Assembly (NCBI GenBank): GCA_963708095.1
Contig: OY970182.1
Coordinates: forward strand, 2,914,001-2,978,000
Length of the DNA stretch: 64,000 nt
Reading direction: 5' to 3'
Source: JAJZVS01 sp963708095
GTDB taxonomy: Bacteria; Pseudomonadota; Alphaproteobacteria; Acetobacterales; Acetobacteraceae
Below, in pieces: positions 28,390 through 36,753 of the stretch. Every line of letters starts with the position of its first letter. Positions within the stretch are counted from its first letter, which is position 1. Under the pieces are notes generated by a model, which had not been told where the DNA came from, did not search any database, and worked only from the letters and a program-made list of their open reading frames with translations. The position numbers and the translations under genes are program-made.

Positions 28390-30539
28390 GCGAGCGCGTG
28401 CTTCCCACAAGCGTTCTGCCCACAAGCCTGCGCGACAACCCGCGCGCCGAGCAATGGATCGGCTTCGAACCGGACCGGCGGGTGCGCCTGTCCACCGGCA
28501 AGGTGGAGCTGGGTCAGGGCATCCTGACCGCGCTGGCGCAGATCGCCGCGGAAGAGCTGGATGTCGCCCCGGAACGGTTCCGCGTCGTCTCGGGCGATAC
28601 CGACGCCGCGCCGGAGGAAGGCTTCACCGCCGGCAGCCAGTCGATCGAGGCTTCCGGCGGTGCCATCCGCCTGGTCGCCGCCGAGGTGCGGACAAGGTTC
28701 CTGGAAGCCGCGGCCTTGCGGCTGAATTGCGCGCCCGATGCGCTGCGGGTCGAGGATGGGGCGATCCTGCAGGACGGCGCGGCCACGGCGCTGGATTACT
28801 GGTCGCTGGCGCCGATGGTGGACCTGGCGCGCCCGGTGGCGGGCACCGCGGTGCTGCGCGCGCCGGCGGCGTTCCGCTACATCGGCCGGGCGCTGCCGCG
28901 CATCGACCTGCCCGGCAAGCTGTTCGGCGGCGGCTTCATCCACGACATCGCGCCGGAGGGTGTGCTGCACGGGCGCAGTCTGCACCGGCCCTGGCCCGGC
29001 GCCGTGCTCGGCCCGCTCGATGAGGCGGCGATCGCACGCGCGGCGGGCGGCGCGGTGGAACTGCTGCGGATCGGTGATTTCGCCGCCGTCATCGCCGAGA
29101 CCGAGGCGTTGGCGGATCGCGCCCTGGCCGCCGCCGAGGCGCGGGCGCACTGGACCGGCGGGACGCCGCGGCCGGTCGTGGCCTCCGAACCGCTGGCGCT
29201 GATCGGCGCCCCAGCCATCGATCGGCTGCTGGAAATCCCGGCCAAACGCACCGATGCCGCGCCAGCAGCAGACCGCTTCGCCGCGCGCTACCTGCGGCCG
29301 TTCCTGGCTCATGCGTCGATCGGGCCTTCGGTCGCGCTGGCCCAATGGAATATGGGGCGGGACGGCGGGCGACTGGATGTGCAAACCCATTCGCAAGGGG
29401 TGGGGATGCTGCGGGTGGCACTGGCGCAGGCGCTGGGGCTCGACCCCGCTGCCGTGTCCGTGCACCACCGGCCGGGCGCGGGCTGCTACGGGCACAACGG
29501 GGCGGACGACGTGGCGCTGGACGCGGCGCTGATCGCGCGGGCGCGACCGGGGCGGCCGGTGCGGGTGCAGTGGTCGCGGGCGCAGGAATTGTCGGTGGTG
29601 CCGTTCGGCTCGGCGATGGTGGTCGACCTGGCGGCCGGGCTCGATGCGCGGGGCCGGCCGGTCGAGTGGTTGATGGAGGTCTGGAGCGGCACGCACGGCC
29701 AGCGGCCGGGGCATAACGGGCGGACCAATCTGCTCGCCGCCGAGGCGCTGCCGGGCGCCGTGCCCACCCCGCCGGCGCCGGATGTGCCGGACGCGGCGGG
29801 CTTCGGGGGGTTGCGCAACGCGGTGGCGCTGTACGACTTGCCGGCGCAGCGGATCACACACCACCTGGTGGCGCGGCCGCGGCTGCGCACGTCCTCGATG
29901 CGCGGGCTCGGCACGCATGGCAACGTGTTCGCCTTAGAGGGCTTCATCGACGAGCTCGCGCTTCGCGCCGGCGAAGACCCGCTGGCCTACCGGCTGTCCC
30001 TGCTGTCCGATCCGCGGGCGCGCCGGGTGCTGGAAGCGGTGGGCCACCTGTCCGGCTGGGCGGCCCGGCCCGCCGGCGGAGAAGGCACCGGCTGGGGCAT
30101 CACCTTCAGCCGCTACAAGAATCGCGCCGCCTACGTGGGCCTGGTGGCGGAGATCGCGGTCGACCAGGCGATCGCGCTGCGCCGCATCTGGTGCACGGTC
30201 GATGCCGGGCTGGTCATCAACCCCGACGGTGCGGCCAACCAGATCGAAGGCGGGATAATTCAAGCGGCAAGCTGGACGGTGAAGGAAGAGGTACGGGTGG
30301 ATGAAACCGGCGTGCTGACGAACGCCTGGGAGCACTACCCGATCCTGACTTTCCCCGAAGTGCCGGAGGTGACGGTGCGCTTCGTCGGCGATCCGGCGGA
30401 CCCTTCGCTGGGGCTGGGCGAGGCGGCGCTCGGCCCGACCGCGGCGGCGATCGGCAATGCGCTGGCGCACGCGCTCGGCGCGCGGGTACGGGAGATGCCG
30501 CTGACGCGGGAGCGGATCGCGGCGGCGCTGCTGGGGTAA
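28386..30539 (+). CDS. Molybdopterin-binding large subunit (IorB / nicotinate dehydrogenase B-like)
   Basis: 717 residues. It follows the large-subunit plan: GFEPDRRVRLSTGKVELGQG near the N-terminus, a GRSLHRPWP segment, the cofactor-binding HASIGPSVALAQWN, GCYGHNGADDVALDAAL and the terminal GEAALGPTAAAIGNALA with a glutamate at the expected active-site position. These enzymes hydroxylate N-heterocycles or aldehydes using water. Substrate cannot be deduced. It lacks a Tat signal, so this form should be cytoplasmic. ATG 28386 overlaps the small-subunit stop. Confidence 0.9.
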   Translation: MSERVLPTSVLPTSLRDNPRAEQWIGFEPDRRVRLSTGKVELGQGILTALAQIAAEELDVAPERFRVVSGDTDAAPEEGFTAGSQSIEASGGAIRLVAAEVRTRFLEAAALRLNCAPDALRVEDGAILQDGAATALDYWSLAPMVDLARPVAGTAVLRAPAAFRYIGRALPRIDLPGKLFGGGFIHDIAPEGVLHGRSLHRPWPGAVLGPLDEAAIARAAGGAVELLRIGDFAAVIAETEALADRALAAAEARAHWTGGTPRPVVASEPLALIGAPAIDRLLEIPAKRTDAAPAADRFAARYLRPFLAHASIGPSVALAQWNMGRDGGRLDVQTHSQGVGMLRVALAQALGLDPAAVSVHHRPGAGCYGHNGADDVALDAALIARARPGRPVRVQWSRAQELSVVPFGSAMVVDLAAGLDARGRPVEWLMEVWSGTHGQRPGHNGRTNLLAAEALPGAVPTPPAPDVPDAAGFGGLRNAVALYDLPAQRITHHLVARPRLRTSSMRGLGTHGNVFALEGFIDELALRAGEDPLAYRLSLLSDPRARRVLEAVGHLSGWAARPAGGEGTGWGITFSRYKNRAAYVGLVAEIAVDQAIALRRIWCTVDAGLVINPDGAANQIEGGIIQAASWTVKEEVRVDETGVLTNAWEHYPILTFPEVPEVTVRFVGDPADPSLGLGEAALGPTAAAIGNALAHALGARVREMPLTRERIAAALLG

Positions 30540-30663
30540 GGGACAGAGCAGGCGGCGTTCCTGCTGCGGCGGGAGCATCCGGCGCGGCGGGGCAGCGCCC
30601 GTCTTGCCGTCGCCCCTGCTTCGACCCATGTGAAGCCGGCTGGCCACTCACGGAGGAACCGCC

Positions 30664-30879
30664 ATGTCCGAACAGGGTTCAACCGATATCGCCCGCCTGA
30701 TGCTGCGCCGTCACGGGTTACAGGCTCGTGCGGTTGCATTCGAAAGGGCGCGGGAGCTGCGGCTTGCCGGCGATACCGCCGGCCTCGATCGCTGGCAGCA
30801 GGTGCTGGCCGCGATCGAGGACCGACGCTATGCAGCCGGGCGCCCGGCTGCCGTTGAAGGCGCCGGTCGGGCACATTGA
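30664..30879 (+). CDS. Small conserved-looking protein (71 residues)
   Basis: A 71-residue charged, helical protein: IARLMLRRHGLQARAVAFER, RARELRLAGDTAGLDRWQQV, then LAAIEDRR. The pattern of two helices with an LxAGDxxGxxxWxxVLxAIE-like motif recalls small alphaproteobacterial proteins of the DUF6961 type, recalled from memory. It has a good GGAGG box 7 bp before the ATG. Its stop codon lies inside the first unit of a 16-bp tandem repeat. Function unknown. Confidence 0.65.
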   Translation: MSEQGSTDIARLMLRRHGLQARAVAFERARELRLAGDTAGLDRWQQVLAAIEDRRYAAGRPAAVEGAGRAH

Positions 30880-30932
30880 CAGACGGGCACATTGACAGAC
30901 GGGCACATTGACAGACGGGCACACTGACAGAC
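30869..30932. repeat. Four tandem copies of a 16-bp unit
   Basis: Unit GGGCACATTGACAGAC repeats at 30869, 30885, 30901 and 30917; the fourth copy has one change (ATT to ACT). The first unit encodes the stop codon of the 71-residue protein. The period is not a multiple of three, so copy number changes would not keep a reading frame. Confidence 0.95.
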
Positions 30933-31093
30933 AGCGAACCGGGGCGAGCGCCGCCCACCGGCGGAGAGCTGTTCGGGGGAAGCAGGGGCGCACTTGGCCC
31001 TTCATCGACGTGTCGTCCCGGATGCACGCACTCGGCTTCCCCCCGCTCGGCTCCCCCTTGGCCCCGCCGCACAGGCAGGACTATGCTCCCCCC

Positions 31094-31405
31094 ATGGCCT
31101 CGGACCCTCCTCGCGCGCATCACGACATGGGCGGCATCCCGCGCTATGCGTGCGAGCCGGTCGATACCGAACCGCACACGCTGACCGATTTCGACAAGGA
31201 GGTGGACGCCCTGCGCCAGGTGCTCGGCCTCAAGGGCGTCATGACCGTGGACGAGTTGCGGCGCGGCATCGAGGCGATCCCGGAAGGCGAGTACCATCGC
31301 CTGTCCTACTATCGGCGCTGGATCCGCTCGATCGCCGATACCCTGTTGCGCAAGGGCCTCATCACGGAAGCCGAATTGCGCGCTGCGCTGGACGGCGCGC
31401 CGTGA
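31094..31405 (+). CDS. Nitrile hydratase beta N-terminal domain / thiocyanate hydrolase small-subunit-like
   Basis: 103 residues corresponding to the N-terminal half of nitrile hydratase beta (or the related accessory protein): HHDMGGIPRYACEPV, FDKEVDALRQVLG, the conserved YHRLSYYRRWIRSIADTL with the YYxRW core, and LLRKGLITEAELRAAL. In thiocyanate hydrolase and in three-subunit nitrile hydratases this half is a separate polypeptide; stand-alone copies may also act as cobalt-insertion accessory proteins. ATG 31094 is chosen; ATG 31127 at MGGIPRY is possible. It overlaps the next gene by 4 bp. Confidence 0.85.
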   Translation: MASDPPRAHHDMGGIPRYACEPVDTEPHTLTDFDKEVDALRQVLGLKGVMTVDELRRGIEAIPEGEYHRLSYYRRWIRSIADTLLRKGLITEAELRAALDGAP

Positions 31406-31686
31406 CGGATATCGCGCCGGGCACGCGCGTGCGGGTGAAGGACGACTGGCCGGAGGCGCGCGGGCCCTGCCACATCCGCACGCCGCACTACGTGCGCGGG
31501 CGGCAGGGCGTAGTGGTGCGCCGCCTGGGCGCCTTCCCCAATCCCGAAGACCTCGCCTTCGCCCGTCCGGCGCCGCGGCGCGCACTCTACCACGTGCTGT
31601 TCGACGAAACCGCGCTATGGCCGGACGGGCGCGCCGGCGATGACCTGTTGGTGGAATTGTTCGAGCATTGGCTGGAACCGGCATGA
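31402..31686 (+). CDS. Nitrile hydratase beta C-terminal (SH3-like) domain
   Basis: 94 residues, starting at GTG 31402 inside the stop of the preceding gene. It matches the C-terminal half of nitrile hydratase beta: GTRVRVKDDWPEARGPCHIR, TPHYVRGRQGVVV with the arginines that contact the metal cysteine oxides, and YHVLFDETALWPDG. Together with the 103-residue protein upstream it rebuilds a complete beta subunit as two polypeptides. It overlaps the alpha gene by 4 bp. Confidence 0.88.
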   Translation: MTDIAPGTRVRVKDDWPEARGPCHIRTPHYVRGRQGVVVRRLGAFPNPEDLAFARPAPRRALYHVLFDETALWPDGRAGDDLLVELFEHWLEPA

Positions 31687-32267
31687 GCACGATCCTGGAT
31701 ACCGATGGCGAGGCGCTGCTCGGCGCGCTGCGCGGACTGCTCGCGGCCAAGGGCCTCGCGACCCCGGCCGAGGTCGCCGAACGCCTGGCGCTGACCGAAC
31801 GCGCCTCCCCCGCCCAGGGCGCGCGGATCGTGGCGAAGGCGTGGACCGATCCCGCCTTCCGCGCCCGCCTGCTGGCGGACGGCACGGCGACGGTGGAGGC
31901 GCTCGGTATTCCGATGCGCGGCGCGCCGCCGCTCGGCGTGCTGGAGAACACGCCCAGTCTGCATCATCTCGTGGTCTGCACCCTGTGCAGTTGCTATCCG
32001 CGTGCGGTGCTGGGCTACCCGCCGTTCTGGTACAAATCCGCCGGCTACCGCGCCCGCGCCGTGCGCGACCCGCGCGGGCTGATCGCCGAATGGGGCACCG
32101 TGCTGCCCGCCGGCACCGCCATCCGCGTGGTCGATTCCACCGCCGATTATCGCTGGATGGTGCTGCCGCTGCGCCCCGCCGGCACCGACGGCTGGACCGA
32201 GGCCGCGCTCGCCGCGCTCGTCCGCGAGGGCGACATGGTGGGAGTGACCGTTCCGGTCGCTCCCTGA
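31683..32267 (+). CDS. Nitrile hydratase alpha / thiocyanate hydrolase gamma-type subunit
   Basis: A 194-residue metal-binding catalytic subunit. The claw-setting motif VCTLCSC has cysteines at 99, 102 and 104, two of which are oxidised to sulfinate and sulfenate in the family. The threonine after the first cysteine is typical of cobalt rather than iron enzymes. Flanking WYKSAGYRARAVRDPR and DSTADYRWMVLP agree. It hydrates nitriles to amides or, in the sister group, hydrolyses thiocyanate; sequence inspection does not separate these. ATG 31683 overlaps the previous stop (ATGA). Confidence 0.92.
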   Translation: MSTILDTDGEALLGALRGLLAAKGLATPAEVAERLALTERASPAQGARIVAKAWTDPAFRARLLADGTATVEALGIPMRGAPPLGVLENTPSLHHLVVCTLCSCYPRAVLGYPPFWYKSAGYRARAVRDPRGLIAEWGTVLPAGTAIRVVDSTADYRWMVLPLRPAGTDGWTEAALAALVREGDMVGVTVPVAP

Positions 32268-32309
32268 ATCGCCGGCCCGCGAGGTCCGGCTTGCTGCAAG
32301 GAACCGCCG

Positions 32310-32774
32310 ATGCCCACCCCTGAATCCCGCCTGCACACGCTTGGCCTCGTCTTGCCGCCGCCGCCGACGCCGCTTGGCACCTATGTGCCGTTCCGCCAGG
32401 CCGGAGGGCTGCTGTTCCTCTCCGGCGTCGGGCCGCGGCTGGCCGACGGGGGCATCGTGCGCGGGCAGGTCGGGAGCGACCTGTCGATCGGGCAGGGGAT
32501 CGAGGCGGCGCGGCAGTGCGGGCTCAATCTGCTCACCAACATCCGCGCGGCGACCGGCAGCCTGGACGCGGTCGATACGGTGCTGAAAGTATTCGGCATG
32601 GTCAACGCAGCACCTGGCTTCGGCGACCACCCGAAGGTGATCGACGGCTGCACCGATCTGTTCGTGGCGGTCTTCGGCGAGGCCGGGCGACCGGCGCGCT
32701 CCGCCGTCGGCATGGGGAGCCTGCCGCAGAACATCGCCGTCGAGATCGAAGCGATCGTGCTGCTGCGCGGCTGA
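32310..32774 (+). CDS. RidA/YjgF-family protein
   Basis: 154 residues with the trimeric RidA fold features: VPFRQAGGLLFLSGVGP, a central LLTNIRAATGSLDAVDTVLKVFGMVN and the terminal RSAVGMGSLPQNIAVEIEAIV. Longer members of this group, such as this one, often lack the imine-deaminase arginine of RidA proper; here an arginine is present at RSAVG in roughly the equivalent place. It lies 42 bp downstream of the nitrile hydratase alpha gene on the same strand and may clear reactive enamine or imine intermediates, which is inference. Confidence 0.88.
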   Translation: MPTPESRLHTLGLVLPPPPTPLGTYVPFRQAGGLLFLSGVGPRLADGGIVRGQVGSDLSIGQGIEAARQCGLNLLTNIRAATGSLDAVDTVLKVFGMVNAAPGFGDHPKVIDGCTDLFVAVFGEAGRPARSAVGMGSLPQNIAVEIEAIVLLRG

Positions 32775-33137
32775 CGGCGCGCGCCTGCGACGGCGCGGCG
32801 TGACCGTTGCGGTCCGGCTGTTTTCATTGCAGAGTCGGATGCGGACGTTTCGTGCTTCCGCCCCCCTGGGCGGCGTCGCTGAGCGGGGATACAGGATGTC
32901 CCGTCTGCACACGGTCTGCGAAAAAATGTTGTGCACAGCAGCATCGTTGGCACGCACAGCCACGGCAGCCGATAAGCCGGCGTATCCTGCGTGACGACGA
33001 CCGCCCGGGGCCCCGGCTCGGGCGGCGTTCGTTTGTACAGCCCGCTATCGAACGGCCGGTGCCGCAAGCCGGCGCGTGCCACTGCGGGCGCGCCGCGGTG
33101 TGCGGCACGGCCCAGAAGGAGGGCTGGCCGTTGCCGC
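32775..33137. other. Convergent intergenic region, RidA gene to DinB gene
   Basis: About 363 bp, mildly AT-richer than its neighbours in the middle. A TGTGCACA palindrome lies at 32930-32937. No open frame with a plausible ribosome site and no strong terminator was found. Confidence 0.45.
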
Positions 33138-33647
33138 TCAGCGCGGTCCGTCCACCACAAGCATCAGGTCGGTATCCCCGGTCGCTTCGCCTCCAGCGGT
33201 GATCAGCGCGTGCACCTGGCCGCGATGATGGGTCTGGTGGTTGAAGAAATGCGTCACCAGGAACGTCCGCGGCGCGCGCATCTCCCGCTGGGCGGCACCG
33301 CTGAACCAGACGAGGTCCTGGCTGAGCCAGGCGTCGTCCACTCGTTCCGCCCATTCCTCGATCCGCGCGTCGTCCTCTGCGCGCTGCGCTGCCAGATCGG
33401 CGAAATCGGCGATCATGGCCCCGCTTTCCCGGATCGGCATCGCCGGTCGGTTCCAGCCGTCGAAGCGCGACATCCACATATGGTCGCCCCAGACGAGGTG
33501 GCTCAGGGTGGCGTGGATCGAGCCCCAGAACGCGCCGCGCTCCGCCCGTCGATCGGTATCCGGGAGCCGTGCCGCAGCGGCGTAGAGCCGGCGGTTCATC
33601 TCCCTGTTGTAGGCCGCCATGGTGCGCACGTACGAAGGCGTGATCAT
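33138..33647 (-). CDS. DinB-family metalloprotein
   Basis: 169 residues with the four-helix DinB/YfiT-like arrangement. Candidate metal ligands are the histidines in LSHLVWGDHMWM and the HFFNHQTHHRGQVHALI motif near residue 135, the standard three-histidine site. Many members are thiol-dependent S-transferases acting on mycothiol, bacillithiol or glutathione; others are unknown. It begins with YVRTMAAYNREMNRRLY, the usual first helix. Stands alone on the minus strand. Confidence 0.88.
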   Translation of the reverse strand: MITPSYVRTMAAYNREMNRRLYAAAARLPDTDRRAERGAFWGSIHATLSHLVWGDHMWMSRFDGWNRPAMPIRESGAMIADFADLAAQRAEDDARIEEWAERVDDAWLSQDLVWFSGAAQREMRAPRTFLVTHFFNHQTHHRGQVHALITAGGEATGDTDLMLVVDGPR

Positions 33648-33772
33648 GCAGGGTTCCCCCTTGCCCGCGGATGACGGGCGGCAGGGGAGCGCGGGGCCGC
33701 GGGGCCGTCAATCCGCGCCTGCGGTTGGCCGCGGGCAAGGTCACCCACCGGGTTCGGCGGGCGTCCCGCCTT

Positions 33773-33825
33773 ATACCAGCGGCCCCGGCCAATTCCTCGT
33801 CCGGCGTCCACCTGGCCGCTGGTAT
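33773..33825. repeat. Inverted repeat, 12-bp arms (REP-like)
   Basis: Perfect arms ATACCAGCGGCC (33773-33784) and GGCCGCTGGTAT (33814-33825) around a 29-bp spacer. It lies between the DinB and YbaK genes, about 40 bp from a second palindrome that shares the ATACCNGC...GGCC pattern. Confidence 0.7.
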
Positions 33826-33867
33826 GTCCTTGATTTTGCGCATGGCCGCCCCGCCAACCCCATGCGC

Positions 33868-33899
33868 GATACCGGCCGGCCGAAGAGGCCGCCGGTATC
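33868..33899. terminator. Stem-loop at the 3' end of the YbaK gene (REP-like)
   Basis: Arms GATACCGGC (33868-33876) and GCCGGTATC (33891-33899), extended by GGCC/GGCC around a GAAGA loop with one bulged C. It overlaps the first two bases of the YbaK stop codon. No U-run follows on the minus strand. Either a terminator or a member of the same repeat family as 33773-33825. Confidence 0.6.
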
Positions 33900-34380
33900 A
33901 CTCCTGGCGGATCGCCGCCGCGGCGGCGCCAGTCAGGCGGCGAAGCTCGGCGGCAGTGGTGCGAAATACGTGGCGGGGAGAGCCGGCGGCGGCCCAGATC
34001 GGGTCCAGCACCAGCAGGTCCTCATCCAGCAGCAGCAGCGGGGGGCTGATGTGGCCGACCGGGGCGACGCCGCCGACCGCGAAACCGGTGGCCGTGCGCA
34101 CCCAGTCGGCGTCCGCGCGGGCCAGCGCGACACCGAGCGCGGCAGCTGCCTTCGCCGGATCGACCCGGTTGGCCCCTGAGGTGACGACGATCGCCGCGCG
34201 CGTGCCGCCGGCGCGGAAGACAATGGATTTGGCGATCTGCGCGACGGCGCAGCCGACCGCGGCAGCGGCATCGGCGGCAGTACGGGTGCCGGCGGGGAAC
34301 TCGGTGATGGTGTCGGGGTGGCCGGCGGCCTGGAGGGCGGCGCGGACGCGCGCGATGGCTGACGGGGCGGGGTCGGGCAT
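33898..34380 (-). CDS. YbaK/EbsC-family (Cys-tRNA-Pro deacylase-like) protein
   Basis: 160 residues. The family clears mischarged tRNAs in trans. Conserved elements: TAADAAAAVGCAVAQIAKSIVF with the substrate-contacting lysine, AIVVTSGANRVD, GFAVGGVAPVGH and LLLLDEDLLVLDPIWAAAGSPRH. ATG 34380 is chosen; longer upstream frames look non-coding. It starts about 200 bp downstream of the MarC gene's end on the same strand. Confidence 0.9.
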   Translation of the reverse strand: MPDPAPSAIARVRAALQAAGHPDTITEFPAGTRTAADAAAAVGCAVAQIAKSIVFRAGGTRAAIVVTSGANRVDPAKAAAALGVALARADADWVRTATGFAVGGVAPVGHISPPLLLLDEDLLVLDPIWAAAGSPRHVFRTTAAELRRLTGAAAAAIRQE

Positions 34381-34586
34381 GGGAACGGACGCCTCGGTGG
34401 TGGGCGCTCGATCTATAGCGGCGGCGGCCCAATGGCGACCAGGGGCCGGGAGTGCATCGGGGCAAGCGGGGGCATAGCGTTGGAACGGGCCGGTCCGCGG
34501 GTGCGGAGTGTGGCGTCCGATTATGTCAAGACGCCGCATCGCGTTCGGAAGAAAGCGGTCGGTGTCGCTCGGCACCAATCCGCGCC

Positions 34587-35213
34587 TTACCGGAACACCC
34601 CGCTGTCGCGCAGTCCGTCGAACAGGAACTGCATCGCGAGCGCGGCCAGCAGCACGCCCGACACCCGTGCGACCACATTCGCCCCGGTTCGCCCGAGCAG
34701 CCGCACCAGCCGGTCCGCCGCCAGCATCGCCGCCAGGGTCACGCCCATCACCGCGACCAGCGCCACCGCCGCAACCGCCCCTTGCACGCCCACCGGCTCG
34801 GACCCCGACAGCAGCACCATCGCCGTCATGCTGCCCGGGCCGGCGATCAGAGGGATCGCCAGCGGAAATACCGCGATGTCGGGCAGGGCTGCCGCCTCGG
34901 CCTCCTCATGCGCGGTGATCGAGGACAGGCCGGAATGTTGCGCGAACAGCTGATCGCGCGCCACCCCCAGCAGCAGCACGCCGCCGGCGGCGCGGAACGC
35001 CGGCAGCCCGATCCGCATAGCCGCCAGCAGCCCGGCGCCGCCCAGACCGAACGCAAGCAGGACTCCGAACGCAATGGCACTCCCGCGCCACGCCAGCCGT
35101 CGCCGCGCCTCCGGCGGCCGGCCCACGGTCAGCGCCAGAAACATCGCCGCCACCTCAACCGGCCCCACGGTCACCAGCAAGGTGACCAGCGCGCGGAGCA
35201 AGGCTTGGGTCAT
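34587..35213 (-). CDS. MarC-family integral membrane protein
   Basis: 208 residues with six predicted helices and the family segments GPVEVAAMFLALT near the N-terminus, FRAAGGVLLLGVARDQLF, IAVFPLAIPLIAGPGSMTAM and the last helix VSGVLLAALAMQFLFDGL. MarC proteins are of unknown function; early claims of a multidrug role were not upheld. ATG 35213 is the natural start. The downstream alpha/beta hydrolase gene is on the same strand 65 bp upstream. Confidence 0.9.
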   Translation of the reverse strand: MTQALLRALVTLLVTVGPVEVAAMFLALTVGRPPEARRRLAWRGSAIAFGVLLAFGLGGAGLLAAMRIGLPAFRAAGGVLLLGVARDQLFAQHSGLSSITAHEEAEAAALPDIAVFPLAIPLIAGPGSMTAMVLLSGSEPVGVQGAVAAVALVAVMGVTLAAMLAADRLVRLLGRTGANVVARVSGVLLAALAMQFLFDGLRDSGVFR

Positions 35214-35278
35214 GCCACTGCGCGGAGCGCGGGCCGGATCACTCCGGCACTGAGCGGGCCTTGCGTCACGGCCGCGCG

Positions 35279-36070
35279 CTACAGCCCGAGCGGGCCGAGG
35301 AAACCCCCGATCGCCTCGGCCACCAGCGCCGGCGTCTGCACCGCCATGAAATGCCCGGTCTCCAGCGCGCGGAACCGCGCATTCGGCAGCCGCCCCGCCA
35401 GCGGCTCCACCAGCGCCGGCGGGCGCAGCTTGTCGCGCGTGCCGGCGAGCAGCAACGCCGGGCAGGCGATCCCGGGCAGCGCCGCGTCGAGCCGGCTTTC
35501 CACCAGCATACGGTAGATCGCGGCGTAGCTTTCCGGGTCGTTGGCCAGCCAGCGGGCGCGGAAGCGGCGGTACTGCTCGGCGTCGTGGCGCACTTCCGGC
35601 GGGTAGGAGCCGGCGAAACTTTCCTCTATCACCCCGCGCGGGCCGAGCGTCGCGATCGCATCCGCCCGCGCCATTGTGGCGGCGCGGCGGTCGGGGGCGA
35701 CGCCGGTCGCGGGACCCATCGCCACCAGGGCGGCGACGCGGGCGGGGAAGCGGGCGGCGAAGGTCAGCACGATGCCGCCACCCACGGCGCAGCCGGCAAG
35801 CGCCACCGGACCCGCGATCGCCAGCGCGTCGAGCAGGGCGGCGAGGTCGTCGGCCATCGTCTCGAAGCTGACGGCGCCGCGGATCTTCTCCGACTGGCCC
35901 GCGCCGCGGGTGTCGTAGCGGAGGATGCGACGGCCGGGCGACAGGGCGGGCAGCACCTGGTCCCAGCTTTCCAGGGTGCCGCCCATTTCGTGCACCAGCA
36001 CGAGCGTGCGCTTGCCGTCCCCGCTCAGCTCGTAGCGCAGGCTGGTGCCGTTCACCTCGATCCAGTCCAT
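35279..36070 (-). CDS. Alpha/beta-hydrolase-fold protein with alanine at the nucleophile position
   Basis: 263 residues closely patterned on 3-oxoadipate enol-lactonase-like hydrolases: VLVHEMGGTLESWDQVLPAL (oxyanion region), ILRYDTRGAGQS, the elbow AGCAVGGGIVL, an acidic residue in LLAGTRDKL and the histidine in ALETGHFMAVQTP. The elbow G-X-Nuc-X-G reads GCAVG (93-97), so the serine nucleophile is replaced by Ala95. The acid and histidine are kept. It may use another mechanism or be non-catalytic. Divergent from the GST pseudogene. Confidence 0.85.
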   Translation of the reverse strand: MDWIEVNGTSLRYELSGDGKRTLVLVHEMGGTLESWDQVLPALSPGRRILRYDTRGAGQSEKIRGAVSFETMADDLAALLDALAIAGPVALAGCAVGGGIVLTFAARFPARVAALVAMGPATGVAPDRRAATMARADAIATLGPRGVIEESFAGSYPPEVRHDAEQYRRFRARWLANDPESYAAIYRMLVESRLDAALPGIACPALLLAGTRDKLRPPALVEPLAGRLPNARFRALETGHFMAVQTPALVAEAIGGFLGPLGL

Positions 36071-36127
36071 GCCCCCGACCTCCCGTTGCGCTGCGTTCGG
36101 TGGCAGGGTGCGCGGGAGGAGAAAGCC

Positions 36128-36753
36128 ATGCAACCCAAGATGACTTTGCACTGGTCGCCGCGGTCCCCCTACGTGCGCAAGGTGATGATCGTGGCGCACG
36201 AGCTGGGGCTTGCGGACCGTATCGCGCCGGTGCGCACCGTGGTGGGCGGCACGACGCCGCACCGCGGGCTGATGGCGCGCGCGCCGTTGGGGAAGATCCC
36301 GGTGCTGGAACTGGCGGACGGGACGGTGCTGTACAATTCGCCGGTGATCTGCGACTATCTGGACAACCTGCACGACGGGGCGAAGCTGTTCCCCCCGGCC
36401 TGGCCGGAGCGCGGGGTGGCGCTGCGGCGGCTCGCGCTCGGCGACGGGATGCTGGACGTGGCGCTCGCCTGGCTGGGCGAGCGATTCCGTCCAGCTGAGC
36501 GCCAGTCGGCGCCGCACATGGCGCTCTGTGGCGGGAGAAGCTGACGGCCTGCGTCGCGGCGCTGGAGGCGGAGGCGCTGGCGGAGGGAAGGTTCACGATC
36601 GGGCATATCGCGGTGGGGGTGGCGCTCGGGTACCTCGATTTCCGCTTTGGCGAACTGGCGTGGCGGGACGGGCACCCGGCGCTGGCGGAATGGTACGAGG
36701 GGTTTGCGCGGCGGAAGTCGGTGCTGGCCAGCCCGCAGGTGGACGACCGGTAG
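36128..36753 (+). pseudogene. Glutathione S-transferase with a 2-bp frameshift
   Basis: The N-terminal thioredoxin-like domain (MTLHWSPRSPYVRKVMIVAHE, GKIPVLELADG, then YNSPVICDYLD) is intact from ATG 36128. At about 36527-36530 the sequence CTCTGTGGCGG appears where CTCTGGCGG would keep the frame; the extra TG shifts translation to a stop at 36542-36544. The second frame then continues the family's C-terminal helical domain: WREKLTACVAALEAEAL, FTIGHIAVGVALGYLDFRF, and ends at TAG 36751-36753. If the insertion is a sequencing error the gene would be a normal GST of about 207 residues. Confidence 0.88.
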
